Shown piece by piece: positions 10,538 through 20,351 of a stretch of 64,000 nt of DNA. A program made the position numbers and the translations under genes. This DNA comes from Paenibacillus oenotherae (GTDB lineage Bacteria > Bacillota > Bacilli > Paenibacillales > Paenibacillaceae), in NCBI RefSeq assembly GCF_019443105.1, contig NZ_JAHZIJ010000003.1, positions 186,001 to 250,000 on the forward strand, read 5' to 3'. Numbering within the stretch: position 1 is the first letter of the stretch; each line of letters begins with the position of its first letter. The notes beneath the pieces are model-generated. The model was not told the DNA's origin. It made no database searches and was given only the letters and a program-made list of their open reading frames with translations.

Positions 10538-10614
10538 TTAGTAATTCGTCCGCTTCTACAGCTCCAAAAGCTCCTTTAGTAATTCGTCCGCTTCTACAGC
10601 TCCAAAAGCTCCTT
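10538..10614. repeat. 38-bp direct duplication at a gene end
   Basis: Two exact copies of a 38-39 bp unit (10538-10576 and 10576-10614) cover the last codons and stop of the metallo-beta-lactamase-fold gene and repeat them downstream. The second copy of the gene end is outside the reading frame. It looks like a recent slippage event. Confidence 0.85.
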
Positions 10615-11334
10615 CGATTGCAAGATAGCGATAGCAATGGGTTGATTGTTGCCCGCTGCCGCCAAACGCTGCACAATATCGGGTGTCTCGGTATAGATCG
10701 GCGGATGGTGAGCGGCAATGTAGTGAATAGGCACTAGTCTTGATGCACGGAGCACAACGGCTGCGGATACAGCCTGCTCGGGCGAGAGTGTAATGGGCTG
10801 GCCGCTCGGAGTCATCCCTGGAAATTCGACTACAGCTGCGTTTACCGGCAAGCAGGCCGCATCGAAGGGGCCGTGAGCTTTGGCGATTTTCCACCAGTAG
10901 CCATGCCACAGCGTATCACCGCAGTGGATCAGCTTTTTGCCGCCGCCTTCAACAATCCACGCAATCTGCGGATCACCCATACCATCAACCGAATGTGCAG
11001 CTGTTGCCGTAAAAGGCCCAATGGTAAAGGAGTCGCCGACATGGGCACCCTGAACATTGCGCAGCGTTGTCGCCGTAGCCAGTTGCAGAGACTCCATCGG
11101 AAAATAAACCGGAACATCGTCCCCATAATAAGCGGAAATAGCCTCAGGGTCAAAGTGATCTCCATGATGATGGGTAATAAGAACAGCGTCTACCGGCCCA
11201 AACTCGTTCAAGGGAAAGAACGGCTCATGCGGTTGATTGAATTTGCCGGGAAAGTTGAACAAGGGATCGATCACGAGATTTGCTCCATCAAGTTGAATAT
11301 GTATGCCAGCCCAAGGCAGTTTTTGAATAATCAT
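10594..11334 (-). CDS. Metallo-beta-lactamase-fold hydrolase (UlaG/YtkL-like)
   Basis: The 246-residue protein has the metal motif HHHGDH at residues 55-60 (THHHGDHFD), a further metal Asp in HCGDTLWH near 140, and a final His in VPIHYIA near 204. This arrangement is typical of the UlaG/L-ascorbate-6-phosphate lactonase-like branch. The substrate cannot be read from sequence. ATG 11334 is preceded by AAAGGAACG. The gene is first in a two-gene leftward unit with the CGNR protein; its upstream region holds four GTTATAAA-type half sites. Its last codons are duplicated (see 10538-10614). Confidence 0.88.
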   Translation of the reverse strand: MIIQKLPWAGIHIQLDGANLVIDPLFNFPGKFNQPHEPFFPLNEFGPVDAVLITHHHGDHFDPEAISAYYGDDVPVYFPMESLQLATATTLRNVQGAHVGDSFTIGPFTATAAHSVDGMGDPQIAWIVEGGGKKLIHCGDTLWHGYWWKIAKAHGPFDAACLPVNAAVVEFPGMTPSGQPITLSPEQAVSAAVVLRASRLVPIHYIAAHHPPIYTETPDIVQRLAAAGNNQPIAIAILQSKELLEL

Positions 11335-11358
11335 GTCCCATCGTTCCTTTCAAAGAAA

Positions 11359-11448
11359 TTTATAACCTTTAAAATAATTTTAAGTGGTTATAAACTCACT
11401 ATACACGGGATTTTATAACTTGTAAATAACAATTTTAAAGGTTATAAA
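11359..11448. promoter_or_regulatory. Operator-like inverted repeats
   Basis: Two 17-bp arms, TTTATAACCTTTAAAAT (11359-11375) and its exact reverse complement (11432-11448), enclose two more half sites, GGTTATAAA near 11386 and TTTATAAC near 11412. All four carry the core GTTATAAA. The region separates the leftward hydrolase gene from the rightward giant gene, and the neighbouring CGNR protein is a candidate binder. No other gene lies in 11335-11610. Confidence 0.6.
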
Positions 11449-11547
11449 AATTAAACGCCTCCTGTCCGCCAGCGGGCTTGTAAGGATTGGCATGTTTTTG
11501 CTTGCCGGATCAATAGCGCTTGCCGACTTTATCCCTTCATTCTAGTG

Positions 11548-11575
11548 ACCTGCCTAGAGTCCGGTGCATATGATA
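11548..11575 (+). promoter_or_regulatory. Sigma-K type promoter of the giant repeat gene
   Basis: CATATGATA (11567-11575) is a perfect CATANNNTA -10 and an AC lies exactly 17 bases upstream (11548-11549), as in late mother-cell promoters of Bacillus. The predicted start near 11582 is about 29 bases before ATG 11611 and leaves the ribosome binding site intact. Confidence 0.6.
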
Positions 11576-11610
11576 CCTATGACATTCCAAGGTGGAAGAA
11601 GGAGAGGGCT

Positions 11611-14600
11611 ATGGCGAAGAGCAGGAAAGGGAAGAGCTCCGCAGGACGGAAGCCGCTATTTTATGTAGATAATCCGAACACTTCGGAGTTGAAATGGCTG
11701 GATGACATGAAGAAAAAAGAAGTCGCCGCCGCGCGTTTATCGAACAAGAAGCCGGTGCAGGTCAATGCGGCTGCAGCTGTCGAAGCCTATGAGGAACTGC
11801 AGATGGATAATGAGCCGCGGCCAGATGAGAATGATCAGCCGAGTCCGGAGCAGGAGGATATTGACGTACAGCCAGAACCGGAGCTGAAGCAGGAGTCCCC
11901 CGTCGGGGATCATACGGCTGCCGAAGCAGCGGAAGTACAGGCAGAGGAGCAGGCACCAGAGCAGACCCCGGAGCCGATCCTGGAGCAGGGGGGACAGCAG
12001 GCGGAAGAGCCGCCAAAGATCGATCAAGTCAGCAAAGAAGAGCGTCTTGAGGAAGCGCGCATGCCGGAAGGACCGACGCCATTCGTATATACCGATGATA
12101 TTGCAGACAATGCGGTGACGAGCGAGAAGCTGGCGCCGGGCTCTGTGGAGTCGTCGAAGCTGAAGAAAGGCGCGGTTGTAACGGGGGCGCTGGCCGATTT
12201 TGCGGTTGAAAGCATCAAAATCGCCGATGGCGCAATTCAATCCTCCAAAATTGCCCAGGAATCCATCACCAGTGACCATCTTGCCCGCAACGCGATATCC
12301 GGTTCCAAAATCCGTGACCGCTCCATTACAACCGAGAAGCTGAAGGATGGCAGTATTGTATCAGCTAAGCTGGCAGACCGTACGATCAGCGCGGATAAAA
12401 TAGCAGAGGGCTCCATTGAAGCGAAGCACTTGAAGCCTTTGCTGGTGACGACTGAGCTGCTGGATGATCAGGCCATAACATCGGACAAAATCAAGAGCGG
12501 CGCGATTCGCACGGAGAATATTGCCAACGACGCCATTCATACGTCCAAATTGGCTGACGGTTCAGTGTCGCGCTCCAAGCTGCGGGACGGTGCGGTTACA
12601 GGCGAGAAGCTTAGCATTGGCGCAGTAGACTCCGAACATCTTAAACCCGGGATGCTGCTTGCTGAGCATGTTGGTGAAGGCATACTGCTGGGAAAGCATT
12701 TGGCCCCAAGCGAAATAACCGCCAAGCACTTAAGCGAAGGAGCGGTAGGGGCAAGAGAGCTTCAGCCCTCTGCCGTAAGGACGGAAGCAATTGCGCAAGG
12801 GGCGGTCGGATCAGAGCAGCTTCAAGAGGGCGCCGTAAACGGAGATCACATCAAGGCAAATGAAATCGGATCCGAGCATCTGGTTGATTCTGCTGTAACA
12901 TCACCGAAGATTGCCGATCAGGCTGTTTCTACAATGAAGCTTGTTGATCAATCGGTTACATCTTCCAAGATAGCGGATCAAAGCATAACAGCTGCGAAGC
13001 TGGCGGATGAGTCGATTAACGAGCGGCATCTGGGGCGGTTCAGCATCACAACTGATAAAATCGCTGAAGATAGCATTGAAGCCCGGCATCTCTCGGTCAG
13101 TTCAGTTGGATCGAAGCAGCTGGCAGGCTCAAGTGTAGCAACTCCGCATCTGGCAGACAGTGCCGTAACGGACGGCAAAATTGCTGCGGGGTCTGTACAG
13201 CAGCGGCATATTTGCCCGGCAGCAGTAGGACAGCCGCAAATTGCCGAGGGGGCAGTAACGACCCGCAAGCTTGCGGACGGAAGCATCAGTGCGGTCAAGT
13301 TGGCTGAGAATGCAGTGGAAACGAAGCATTTGGCAGATGAGTCTGTCACGTTCGACAAAATTTCCTCTGAAGCTATTCGTGCTTATCATCTATCTCCTGG
13401 AGCGGTCATGGAGGAGGCGCTGTCGCCTGAAGTGATCGGATCGGGACATTTGCAGCACGGCCTGATTGAGAAGGAGCATCTCTCGGACGGCTCGGTTGTC
13501 ACGAATGCGCTGCAGGACGGTGCGGTGAAGTCCGCCAAGCTGGCGAACGGGGCAGTGACAGAGCGTCATTTGGCAGCTGGGGCTGTATACTCCCACCATC
13601 TTGCCGACCATGTTGTCAATTCGCTTAAGCTCTCTCCGGAAAGTGTATCGACGGACAAATTAACCGATTGGGCGGTTACGTCGATCAAGCTTGCCGAGAG
13701 CAGTGTGACAACCTCTAAGCTGGCGCCGAATGCCGTTACAGGCGTGCAATTGTCGCCTCGATCTGTGGACAGCAAGCATCTTGCGGAAGATGCAATAGAT
13801 GCGTTCCATCTAGCTAACGGAGCTGTGGAAGCCAATCATTTGGCAACAGGAAGTGTAACCACCAGCGCGCTGGTCGATGGTTCAGTGACAGCCAATAAGC
13901 TGGCCAAGGGCGCAATTGACGGCAATCATTTGGCAGATGAGCTGATCGGAAGCCGTCATTTGTCGGAGCAGTCCATACTTGGCGTGCATCTTCATGAGGA
14001 TTGTGTCAGAGAGCAGCATATCAGCAGATCTTCTGTAACGGAAGAAAAGCTGGCAAGCGGCAGTGTGGGCAGCAGCCATCTGCAGGATGGATCAGTCGGA
14101 CGGACGACGATACAATCCGAGGCGATCCATTCCGAGCATATAGCCGGAGGAGCGATCGGTTCAAGGCAGCTGGCGGATGCAACAGTGGGCAGTCTGCATT
14201 TACAGCCGGAGAGTGTGCTTCAGATGCATTTATCCGAGCAGTCCGTTGGAACGGAGCAGTTGGCGGATAAGGCAATAACGGGCGCCAAGCTGGCTGGATT
14301 GTCTGTTAGTGGCGAGCATATTCTGCTGGAGACGATAGCGGGCAAGCATATGAAGGCGGAAGCGGTTCAAGGCTACCACATACGCAAAGGTTCGATTACA
14401 CAAGCGCATCTGGCAGGTGAATTGTACGCATTCGAAAGAGCGCCGGACGGGATCATTCACGGCAGCAAAATCAAGCAGGGCTCCATCAGCCAAGGGCACT
14501 TGGAGCAAGGGCTAATTGCAACCGAGCAGCTTGCCGAGCAGGCGGTTGGCGAAGCCCAGCTTCAATCGGGTGCAGTCACGAGCGCGAAGCTTGCACAGGG

Positions 14601-17600
14601 TGCTGTCCTGCATTCTGCGCTGGGTGAAGGCTCGGTCACGAGCTCCAAGCTTGCACCAGGTGCAGTTGTTGAAGAAGCTCTGGCAGACGGAACGGTCACT
14701 AGTGTTAAGCTGGCACAGGGGGCAGTTGTAGAGAATGCGCTTGGCGAAGGCGCGGTGACGAGTGCGAAGCTTGCGTATGGTGCAGTCGTGGAGGATTCGC
14801 TTGCCGACGCGGCAGTAACGAGTGCGAAGCTTGCCTACGGTGCAGTGGTGGAGGATTCGCTTGGTTATGAATCGGTTACGAGTACGAAGCTTGCGCCAGG
14901 AGCGGTTGTTGGCACAAAGCTTGCTGACCGGGTGGTAACCAGCGCGAAGCTTGCGCATGGTGCAGTAACTGGCGATGTGCTGTGCGATTCTTCGGTTACA
15001 AGCGCGAAGCTGGCTCCTGGTGCTGTTGTTGCGGAATCGATTGATACAGGCGCGGTGACGAGTTCGAAGCTGGCCTATGGCGCAGTCGTGGAAGAAGCGC
15101 TTGGTGAAGGCGCAGTAACTAGCGCGAAGCTTGCGTTAGGTGCAGTGGCGGAAGAATCGCTTGCCGCTAGTGCGGTGACGAATGTGAAGCTGGCGCGAGG
15201 CGCGGTGACGAGCTCGAAGATAGCGCTAGGCGCAGTCGTGGAGAAAACGCTCGGCGATGGATCGGTCACGAGCGCTAAGTTGGCGCGAGGCGCGGTAGTG
15301 GAGGAAACGCTCGGCGAAGCTTCTGTAACGAGAACGAAGATCGCTCATGGAGCTGTAGTCGACGAATCCTTGAGCGAAGGCTCCGTAACGAGCTCGAAAC
15401 TGGCCGAAGGCGCGGTTATGGAGGAAGCGCTAGCCGAAGGAGCGGTGACGAGCGGGAAGCTGGCTCGTGGCGCAGTATCGGAAGAGGCGCTGGGCGATGG
15501 CGTGGTGACGAGTGCGAAGCTGGGTCACGGCTCGGTGACGGAGAGAGCGTTGAGCGAAGGCTCGGTAACGGGCGCGAAGCTGGCGCATGGCGCGGTATCG
15601 GAAGAAGCGCTGGGCGATGGCGTGGTGACGAGTGCGAAGCTGGGTCACGGCTCGGTGACGGAGAGAGCGTTGAGCGAAGGCTCAGTAACGGGCGCGAAGC
15701 TGGCCCATGGCGCGGTATCGGAAGAGGCGCTGGGCCAAGGCGTGGTGACGAGTGCGAAGCTGGGTTACGGCTCGGTGACGGAGAGCGCGTTGAGCGAAGG
15801 CTCGGTAACGGGTTCGAAGCTGGCCCGTGGCGCGGTATCGGAGGAAGCGCTGGGCGAAGGCGTGGTGACGAGTGCGAAGCTGGGTCACGGCTCGGTGACG
15901 GAGAGCGCGTTGAGCGAAGGCTCTGTAACGGGTGCGAAGCTGGCCCATGGCGCGGTATCGGAGGAAGCGTTGGGCGAAGGCGTGGTGACGAGTGCGAAGC
16001 TGGGTTACGGAGCGGTGACGGAGAGAGCGTTGAGCGAAGGCTCCGTAACGGGTTCGAAGCTGGCGCATGGCGCGGTATCGGAGGAAGCGCTGGGCGAAGG
16101 CGTGGTGACGAGTGCGAAGCTGGGTCACGGCTCGGTGACGGAGAGCGCGTTGAGCGAAGGCTCTGTAACGGGTGCGAAGCTGGCGCATGGCGCGGTATCG
16201 GAAGAAGCGCTGGGCGAAGGCGTGGTGACGAGTGCGAAACTGGGTTACGGAGCGGTAACGGAGAGCGCGTTGAGCGAAGGCTCTGTAACGGGTGCGAAGC
16301 TGGCGCATGGCGCGGTATCGGAAGAAGCGCTGGGCGAAGGCGTGGTAACGAGTGCGAAGCTAGCGCGCGGAGCAGTGACCGAGGAAACCCTCAGCGAAGG
16401 CTCGGTGACAGGTTCGAAGCTAGCGTTCGGAGCAGTGACCGAGGAAGCTCTCAGCGAAGGCGCGGTAACGAGTGCGAAGCTTGGGCGCGGAGCAGTAACC
16501 GAGGAAACCCTCAGTGAAGGCTCGGTGACGGGTTCGAAGCTAGCGCGCGGAGCAGTGACCGAGGAAACCCTCAGTGAAGGCTCTGTAACGGGTTCGAAGC
16601 TGGGTCACGGAGCAGTAACCGAGGAAACCCTCAGTGAAGGCTCGGTGACGGGTTCGAAGCTAGCGCGCGGAGCAGTGACCGAGGAAGCTCTCAGCGAAGG
16701 CGCGGTAACGGGTTCAAAGCTGGCTTATGGCGCGGTATTGGAAGAAGCGCTGGGAGAAGGCGTGGTGACGAGTTCGAAGCTGGCGCGTGGAGCAGTAACC
16801 GAGGAAGCTCTCAGTGAAGGCGCGGTAACGGGCTCAAAGCTGGCTTTCGCAGCAGTCACCGAGGAAGCCCTTAGCGAAGGCGCGGTAACGGGTTCAAAGC
16901 TGGCTTATGGCGCGGTATCGGAAGAAGTGCTGGGAGAAGGCGTGGTGACGAGTTCGAAGCTGGCGCGCGGAGCAGTCACCGAGGAAACCCTCAGCGAAGG
17001 CTCTGTAACGGGTTCAAAGCTGGCTTTCGCAGCAGTCACCGAGGAAGCCCTTAGCGAAGGCGCGGTAACGGGTTCAAAGCTAGCGTTTGGAGCAGTGACG
17101 GAGGAAATCCTCAGCGAAGGCTCGGTGACGAGTTCGAAACTTGCGCAAGGTGCAGTCACCGAGGAAGTCCTTAGCGAAGGCGCGGTAACGGGCGCGAAGC
17201 TCGCACGTGGAGCAGTAACGGAGGGCGCCCTCAGCGAAGGTGCGGTAACGGGTTCAAAGCTGGCTCATGGCGCGGTATCGGAAGAAGCGCTGGGAGAAGG
17301 CGTGGTGACGAGTTCGAAGCTGGCGCGCGGAGCAGTAACCGAGGAAGCTCTCAGCGAAGGCTCTGTAACGAGTTCGAAACTTGCGCAAGGTGCAGTCACC
17401 GAGGAAGTCCTTAGCGAAGGCGCGGTAACAGGTGCGAAGCTCGCACGTGGAGCAGTAACCGAGGACGCCCTCAGCGAAGGTTCGGTAACGAGCTCGAAGC
17501 TAATGCGGGGAGCAGTAACGGAGGAAGCCCTTAGCGAAGGCTCTGTAACGGGTGCGAAGTTAGCACGTGGAGCAGTAACCGAGGACGCCCTCAGCGAAGG

Positions 17601-20322
17601 CTCGGTAACGAGTTCGAAGCTAATGCGTGGAGCAGTAACCGAGGACGCCCTCAGCGAAGGCTCGGTAACGAGTTCGAAGCTAATGCGGGGAGCAGTAACG
17701 GAGGAAGTCCTCAGCGAAGGCTCGGTAACGAGTTCGAAGTTAGCGCGTGGAGCGGTAACGGAGGAAGTTCTCAGCGAAGGCGCCGTAACGGGTTCGAAGC
17801 TGGCGCGCGGAGCAGTCACGGAGGAAGTTCTCAGCGAAGGCGCCGTAACGGGTTCGAAGCTGGCGCGCGGAGCAGTCACGGAGGATGCCCTCAGTGAAGG
17901 CTCGGTAACGATTTCGAAGCTAGCGCGTGGAGCGGTAATCGGGGAAGCTCTCAGTGAAGGCTCAGTGACGCGAGAGAAATTGGCTTATGGCGCAGTATCG
18001 GAAGAAGCGCTTGGTGAAGGCTCGGTCACCAGTGCAAAGCTGGGTTACGAAGCAGTAACGGAGCGAGCGCTGAGCGTGGGCTCGGTGACTAGTGCAAAGT
18101 TAGCGAATGGTGCGGTACTGGAGGAAGCATTACGGGAAGGCGCCGTAACGAGCTCGAAGCTTGCACAAGGCGCGGTAACCGAAGAAGCCCTTGGCGAAGG
18201 CTCGGTAACGAGCTCGAAGCTTGCACAAGGCGCGGTAACGGAGGAAGTCCTCAGCGAAGGCTCTGTAACGAGCTCTAAGCTTGCCCAAGGTGCAATTACC
18301 GAGGAGGCTCTTAGCGAAGGTTCGATAACGAGCTCTAAGCTAGCGCGTGGTGCAGTGACTGAGGAAGCCCTTAGCGAAGGCTCTGTAACGAGCTCGAAGC
18401 TTGCGCGGGGAGTATTCACCGGGGAAGCCCTCAGCGAAGGTTCGATAACGGGTTCGAAGCTTGCGCTCGGAGCAGTCACGGAGGAAATCCTTAGTGAAAG
18501 TTCTGTAACGAGCACGAAGCTAGCGCAAGGCGCGGTAACCGAAGGAGCCCTCAGCGAGGGTTCGGTAACGGGTTCGAAGCTAGCGCCTGGTGCAGTCACC
18601 GAAGAAGCCCTCGGCGAAGGCTCTGTAACGGGTTCGAAGCTAGCGCCTGGTGCAGTCACCGAGGAAGCCCTCGGCCAAGGCTCTGTAACGGGTTCGAAGC
18701 TAGCGCAAGGCGCGGTAACCGAAGAAGCCCTCGGCGAAGGCTCTGTAACGGGTTCGAAGCTAGCGCCTGGTGCAGTCACCGAGGAAGTCCTCGGCGAAGG
18801 CTCTGTAACGAGCTCTAAGCTGGCGCCAGGAGTATTCACCGGGGAAATCCTTAGCGAAGGTTCGATAGCGGGTTCGAAGCTAGCGCTCGGAGCAGTCACC
18901 GAGGAAATCCTCGGCGAAGGCTCTGTAACGAGTTCGAAGCTAGCGCTCGGAGCAGTCACAGAGGAAGCCCTCAGCGAGGGCTCTGTAACGGGCTCGAAGC
19001 TAGCGCAAGGAGCGGTCACCGAGGAAGCCCTCAGCGAGGGCTCTGTAACGGGCTCGAAGCTAGCGCAAGGAGCGGTCACAGAGGAAGCCCTCAGCGAGGG
19101 CTCTGTAACGAGCACGAAGCTAGCGCAAGGAGCGGTCACCGAGGAAATTCTCAGCGAGGGTTCGGTAACGGGCTCGAAGCTAGCGCAAGGCGCGGTGACC
19201 GAGGAAGCCCTCAGCGAGGGTTCGGTAACGGGTTCGAAGCTAGCGCCTGGTGCAGTCACCGAGGAAGCCCTCGGCGAAGGCTCTGTAACGAGCTCTAAGC
19301 TGGCGCGAGGAGTATTCACCGGGGAAATCCTTAGCGAAGGTTCGATAGCGGGTTCGAAGCTAGCGCTCGGAGCAGTCACCGAAGGAGCCCTCAGCGAAGG
19401 CTCAGTAACGAGCTCGAAGCTTGCACAAGGCGCGGTCACGGAGGAAATCCTCAGCGAAGGTTCAGTAACGAGTGCGAAACTAGCCCAAGGAGCGGTCATT
19501 GAAACAACCCTGGGCAAAGGCTCTGTAACGAGTTCGAAGCTAGCCCAAGGAGCAGTCACTGAGGAAGCCCTCAGCGAAGGCTCAGTAACGAGTTCGAAGC
19601 TAGCGCAAGGAGCAGTCGCCGAAGCAGCCCTCAGTGAAGGCTCAGTAACGAGCCAGAAGCTAGCGCAAGGCGCGGTCACCGAGGAAGCCCTTAGCGCAGG
19701 CTCAGTAACGAGTTCCAAGCTGGCAACTAATTCAGTTGGCACGGATGCGCTTCAGGATGGAGCGATTACTGCGGATAAGCTCGCGCCGGGATTGCTTTTG
19801 CAACAGCAGCATGTTGAATTCAGCGAGGGCGCTATATCGGGTGAACGACTCGTTGAGGGTTCTATCCAGTCGTCCAAACTTGCCTTCGGAGCGGTTACTT
19901 CGGATGCCATTGCACTTGGTTCGATAAGTGCGGCTCATCTGGCGCCAGGAGTTTTGAATCCTGCACCATCTACGGAGGAGAGCTTGGATGGCAAGCAATT
20001 ATTGGATGGCTCCATCAATGCCAGCAAGCTTGCGTTCACTCCCGTTGCCACTACCAAATCCAATGTCGGCGCTTGTCAACAATTCGGCATGGCAGCCTAC
20101 GATTTCAAGGGGCAGGGCGAGCAGTTGGATGTTACGATTGTTTTCGAGGAGCCTTTCGCCAATGATGAGTATGTTGTTGTCGCAATAACCGATCATTCCG
20201 CCTGTTATGCCTATGTAAAAACAAAGCTGGCTTCAGCGGTTCAAATATCTTTAGTGCGTACCCGCATATCGCCCGAACCTAAAGGATTGCTAAACTGGAT
20301 CGCCATCGGCATAACTAATTAA
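11611..20322 (+). CDS. Giant decapeptide-repeat surface protein (2,903 residues)
   Basis: Start ATG 11611 follows AAGGAG; an in-frame ATG 66 bases upstream lacks one. Residues 1-30 are basic, about 60-150 acidic and Pro/Gln/Glu-rich. From about residue 167 to 2808 the chain is built of ten-residue repeats with pattern (A/S)(V/I)TSxKLAxG. The first third is divergent (ITSDKIKSGA, SEHLKPGM). From about 14570 to 19730 it becomes a strict 20-residue, 60-bp unit alternating SVTSSKLAxG with AVTEEALSEG. The last ~94 residues are a different globular domain ending LLNWIAIGITN, like the WIAG-tail domain of Paenibacillus proteins. There is no signal peptide, so mother-cell deposition on the spore surface rather than secretion is likely. 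The Ser/Thr-rich, acidic repeats and adjacent transferases suggest heavy glycosylation. Function inferred. Confidence 0.9.
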   Translation: MAKSRKGKSSAGRKPLFYVDNPNTSELKWLDDMKKKEVAAARLSNKKPVQVNAAAAVEAYEELQMDNEPRPDENDQPSPEQEDIDVQPEPELKQESPVGDHTAAEAAEVQAEEQAPEQTPEPILEQGGQQAEEPPKIDQVSKEERLEEARMPEGPTPFVYTDDIADNAVTSEKLAPGSVESSKLKKGAVVTGALADFAVESIKIADGAIQSSKIAQESITSDHLARNAISGSKIRDRSITTEKLKDGSIVSAKLADRTISADKIAEGSIEAKHLKPLLVTTELLDDQAITSDKIKSGAIRTENIANDAIHTSKLADGSVSRSKLRDGAVTGEKLSIGAVDSEHLKPGMLLAEHVGEGILLGKHLAPSEITAKHLSEGAVGARELQPSAVRTEAIAQGAVGSEQLQEGAVNGDHIKANEIGSEHLVDSAVTSPKIADQAVSTMKLVDQSVTSSKIADQSITAAKLADESINERHLGRFSITTDKIAEDSIEARHLSVSSVGSKQLAGSSVATPHLADSAVTDGKIAAGSVQQRHICPAAVGQPQIAEGAVTTRKLADGSISAVKLAENAVETKHLADESVTFDKISSEAIRAYHLSPGAVMEEALSPEVIGSGHLQHGLIEKEHLSDGSVVTNALQDGAVKSAKLANGAVTERHLAAGAVYSHHLADHVVNSLKLSPESVSTDKLTDWAVTSIKLAESSVTTSKLAPNAVTGVQLSPRSVDSKHLAEDAIDAFHLANGAVEANHLATGSVTTSALVDGSVTANKLAKGAIDGNHLADELIGSRHLSEQSILGVHLHEDCVREQHISRSSVTEEKLASGSVGSSHLQDGSVGRTTIQSEAIHSEHIAGGAIGSRQLADATVGSLHLQPESVLQMHLSEQSVGTEQLADKAITGAKLAGLSVSGEHILLETIAGKHMKAEAVQGYHIRKGSITQAHLAGELYAFERAPDGIIHGSKIKQGSISQGHLEQGLIATEQLAEQAVGEAQLQSGAVTSAKLAQGAVLHSALGEGSVTSSKLAPGAVVEEALADGTVTSVKLAQGAVVENALGEGAVTSAKLAYGAVVEDSLADAAVTSAKLAYGAVVEDSLGYESVTSTKLAPGAVVGTKLADRVVTSAKLAHGAVTGDVLCDSSVTSAKLAPGAVVAESIDTGAVTSSKLAYGAVVEEALGEGAVTSAKLALGAVAEESLAASAVTNVKLARGAVTSSKIALGAVVEKTLGDGSVTSAKLARGAVVEETLGEASVTRTKIAHGAVVDESLSEGSVTSSKLAEGAVMEEALAEGAVTSGKLARGAVSEEALGDGVVTSAKLGHGSVTERALSEGSVTGAKLAHGAVSEEALGDGVVTSAKLGHGSVTERALSEGSVTGAKLAHGAVSEEALGQGVVTSAKLGYGSVTESALSEGSVTGSKLARGAVSEEALGEGVVTSAKLGHGSVTESALSEGSVTGAKLAHGAVSEEALGEGVVTSAKLGYGAVTERALSEGSVTGSKLAHGAVSEEALGEGVVTSAKLGHGSVTESALSEGSVTGAKLAHGAVSEEALGEGVVTSAKLGYGAVTESALSEGSVTGAKLAHGAVSEEALGEGVVTSAKLARGAVTEETLSEGSVTGSKLAFGAVTEEALSEGAVTSAKLGRGAVTEETLSEGSVTGSKLARGAVTEETLSEGSVTGSKLGHGAVTEETLSEGSVTGSKLARGAVTEEALSEGAVTGSKLAYGAVLEEALGEGVVTSSKLARGAVTEEALSEGAVTGSKLAFAAVTEEALSEGAVTGSKLAYGAVSEEVLGEGVVTSSKLARGAVTEETLSEGSVTGSKLAFAAVTEEALSEGAVTGSKLAFGAVTEEILSEGSVTSSKLAQGAVTEEVLSEGAVTGAKLARGAVTEGALSEGAVTGSKLAHGAVSEEALGEGVVTSSKLARGAVTEEALSEGSVTSSKLAQGAVTEEVLSEGAVTGAKLARGAVTEDALSEGSVTSSKLMRGAVTEEALSEGSVTGAKLARGAVTEDALSEGSVTSSKLMRGAVTEDALSEGSVTSSKLMRGAVTEEVLSEGSVTSSKLARGAVTEEVLSEGAVTGSKLARGAVTEEVLSEGAVTGSKLARGAVTEDALSEGSVTISKLARGAVIGEALSEGSVTREKLAYGAVSEEALGEGSVTSAKLGYEAVTERALSVGSVTSAKLANGAVLEEALREGAVTSSKLAQGAVTEEALGEGSVTSSKLAQGAVTEEVLSEGSVTSSKLAQGAITEEALSEGSITSSKLARGAVTEEALSEGSVTSSKLARGVFTGEALSEGSITGSKLALGAVTEEILSESSVTSTKLAQGAVTEGALSEGSVTGSKLAPGAVTEEALGEGSVTGSKLAPGAVTEEALGQGSVTGSKLAQGAVTEEALGEGSVTGSKLAPGAVTEEVLGEGSVTSSKLAPGVFTGEILSEGSIAGSKLALGAVTEEILGEGSVTSSKLALGAVTEEALSEGSVTGSKLAQGAVTEEALSEGSVTGSKLAQGAVTEEALSEGSVTSTKLAQGAVTEEILSEGSVTGSKLAQGAVTEEALSEGSVTGSKLAPGAVTEEALGEGSVTSSKLARGVFTGEILSEGSIAGSKLALGAVTEGALSEGSVTSSKLAQGAVTEEILSEGSVTSAKLAQGAVIETTLGKGSVTSSKLAQGAVTEEALSEGSVTSSKLAQGAVAEAALSEGSVTSQKLAQGAVTEEALSAGSVTSSKLATNSVGTDALQDGAITADKLAPGLLLQQQHVEFSEGAISGERLVEGSIQSSKLAFGAVTSDAIALGSISAAHLAPGVLNPAPSTEESLDGKQLLDGSINASKLAFTPVATTKSNVGACQQFGMAAYDFKGQGEQLDVTIVFEEPFANDEYVVVAITDHSACYAYVKTKLASAVQISLVRTRISPEPKGLLNWIAIGITN
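12109..20034 (+). repeat. Coding 30/60/120-bp repeat array inside the giant gene
   Basis: Basic period 30 bp (10 residues). The second part keeps an exact 60-bp period for more than 5 kb without an indel. A higher 120-bp period (SVTxxALSE, SVTGxKLAH, AVSEEALGE, VVTSAKLG) is clear from 15470 to 16370. Three variant units with VFTGE (near 18410, 18830 and 19310) mark duplications of larger blocks. Such near-identical DNA can change length by recombination and may be misassembled. Confidence 0.95.
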
Positions 20323-20351
20323 GGCCTGGAAATGACGGCAATAAAGCGAAC

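Noticed and set aside
14530-19730. CRISPR-like regular repeats
   Set aside because: The repeats are contiguous coding units without unique spacers, and there are no cas genes.
18045-19742. Long open frames on the minus strand inside the giant gene, up to 565 codons
   Set aside because: They are the antisense reading of the 60-bp coding repeat, have no ribosome binding site, and vanish where the repeat becomes irregular.
11611-20322. Collagen-like protein
   Set aside because: The repeats are ten-residue (V/I)TSxKLA units and lack the Gly-X-Y triplet.
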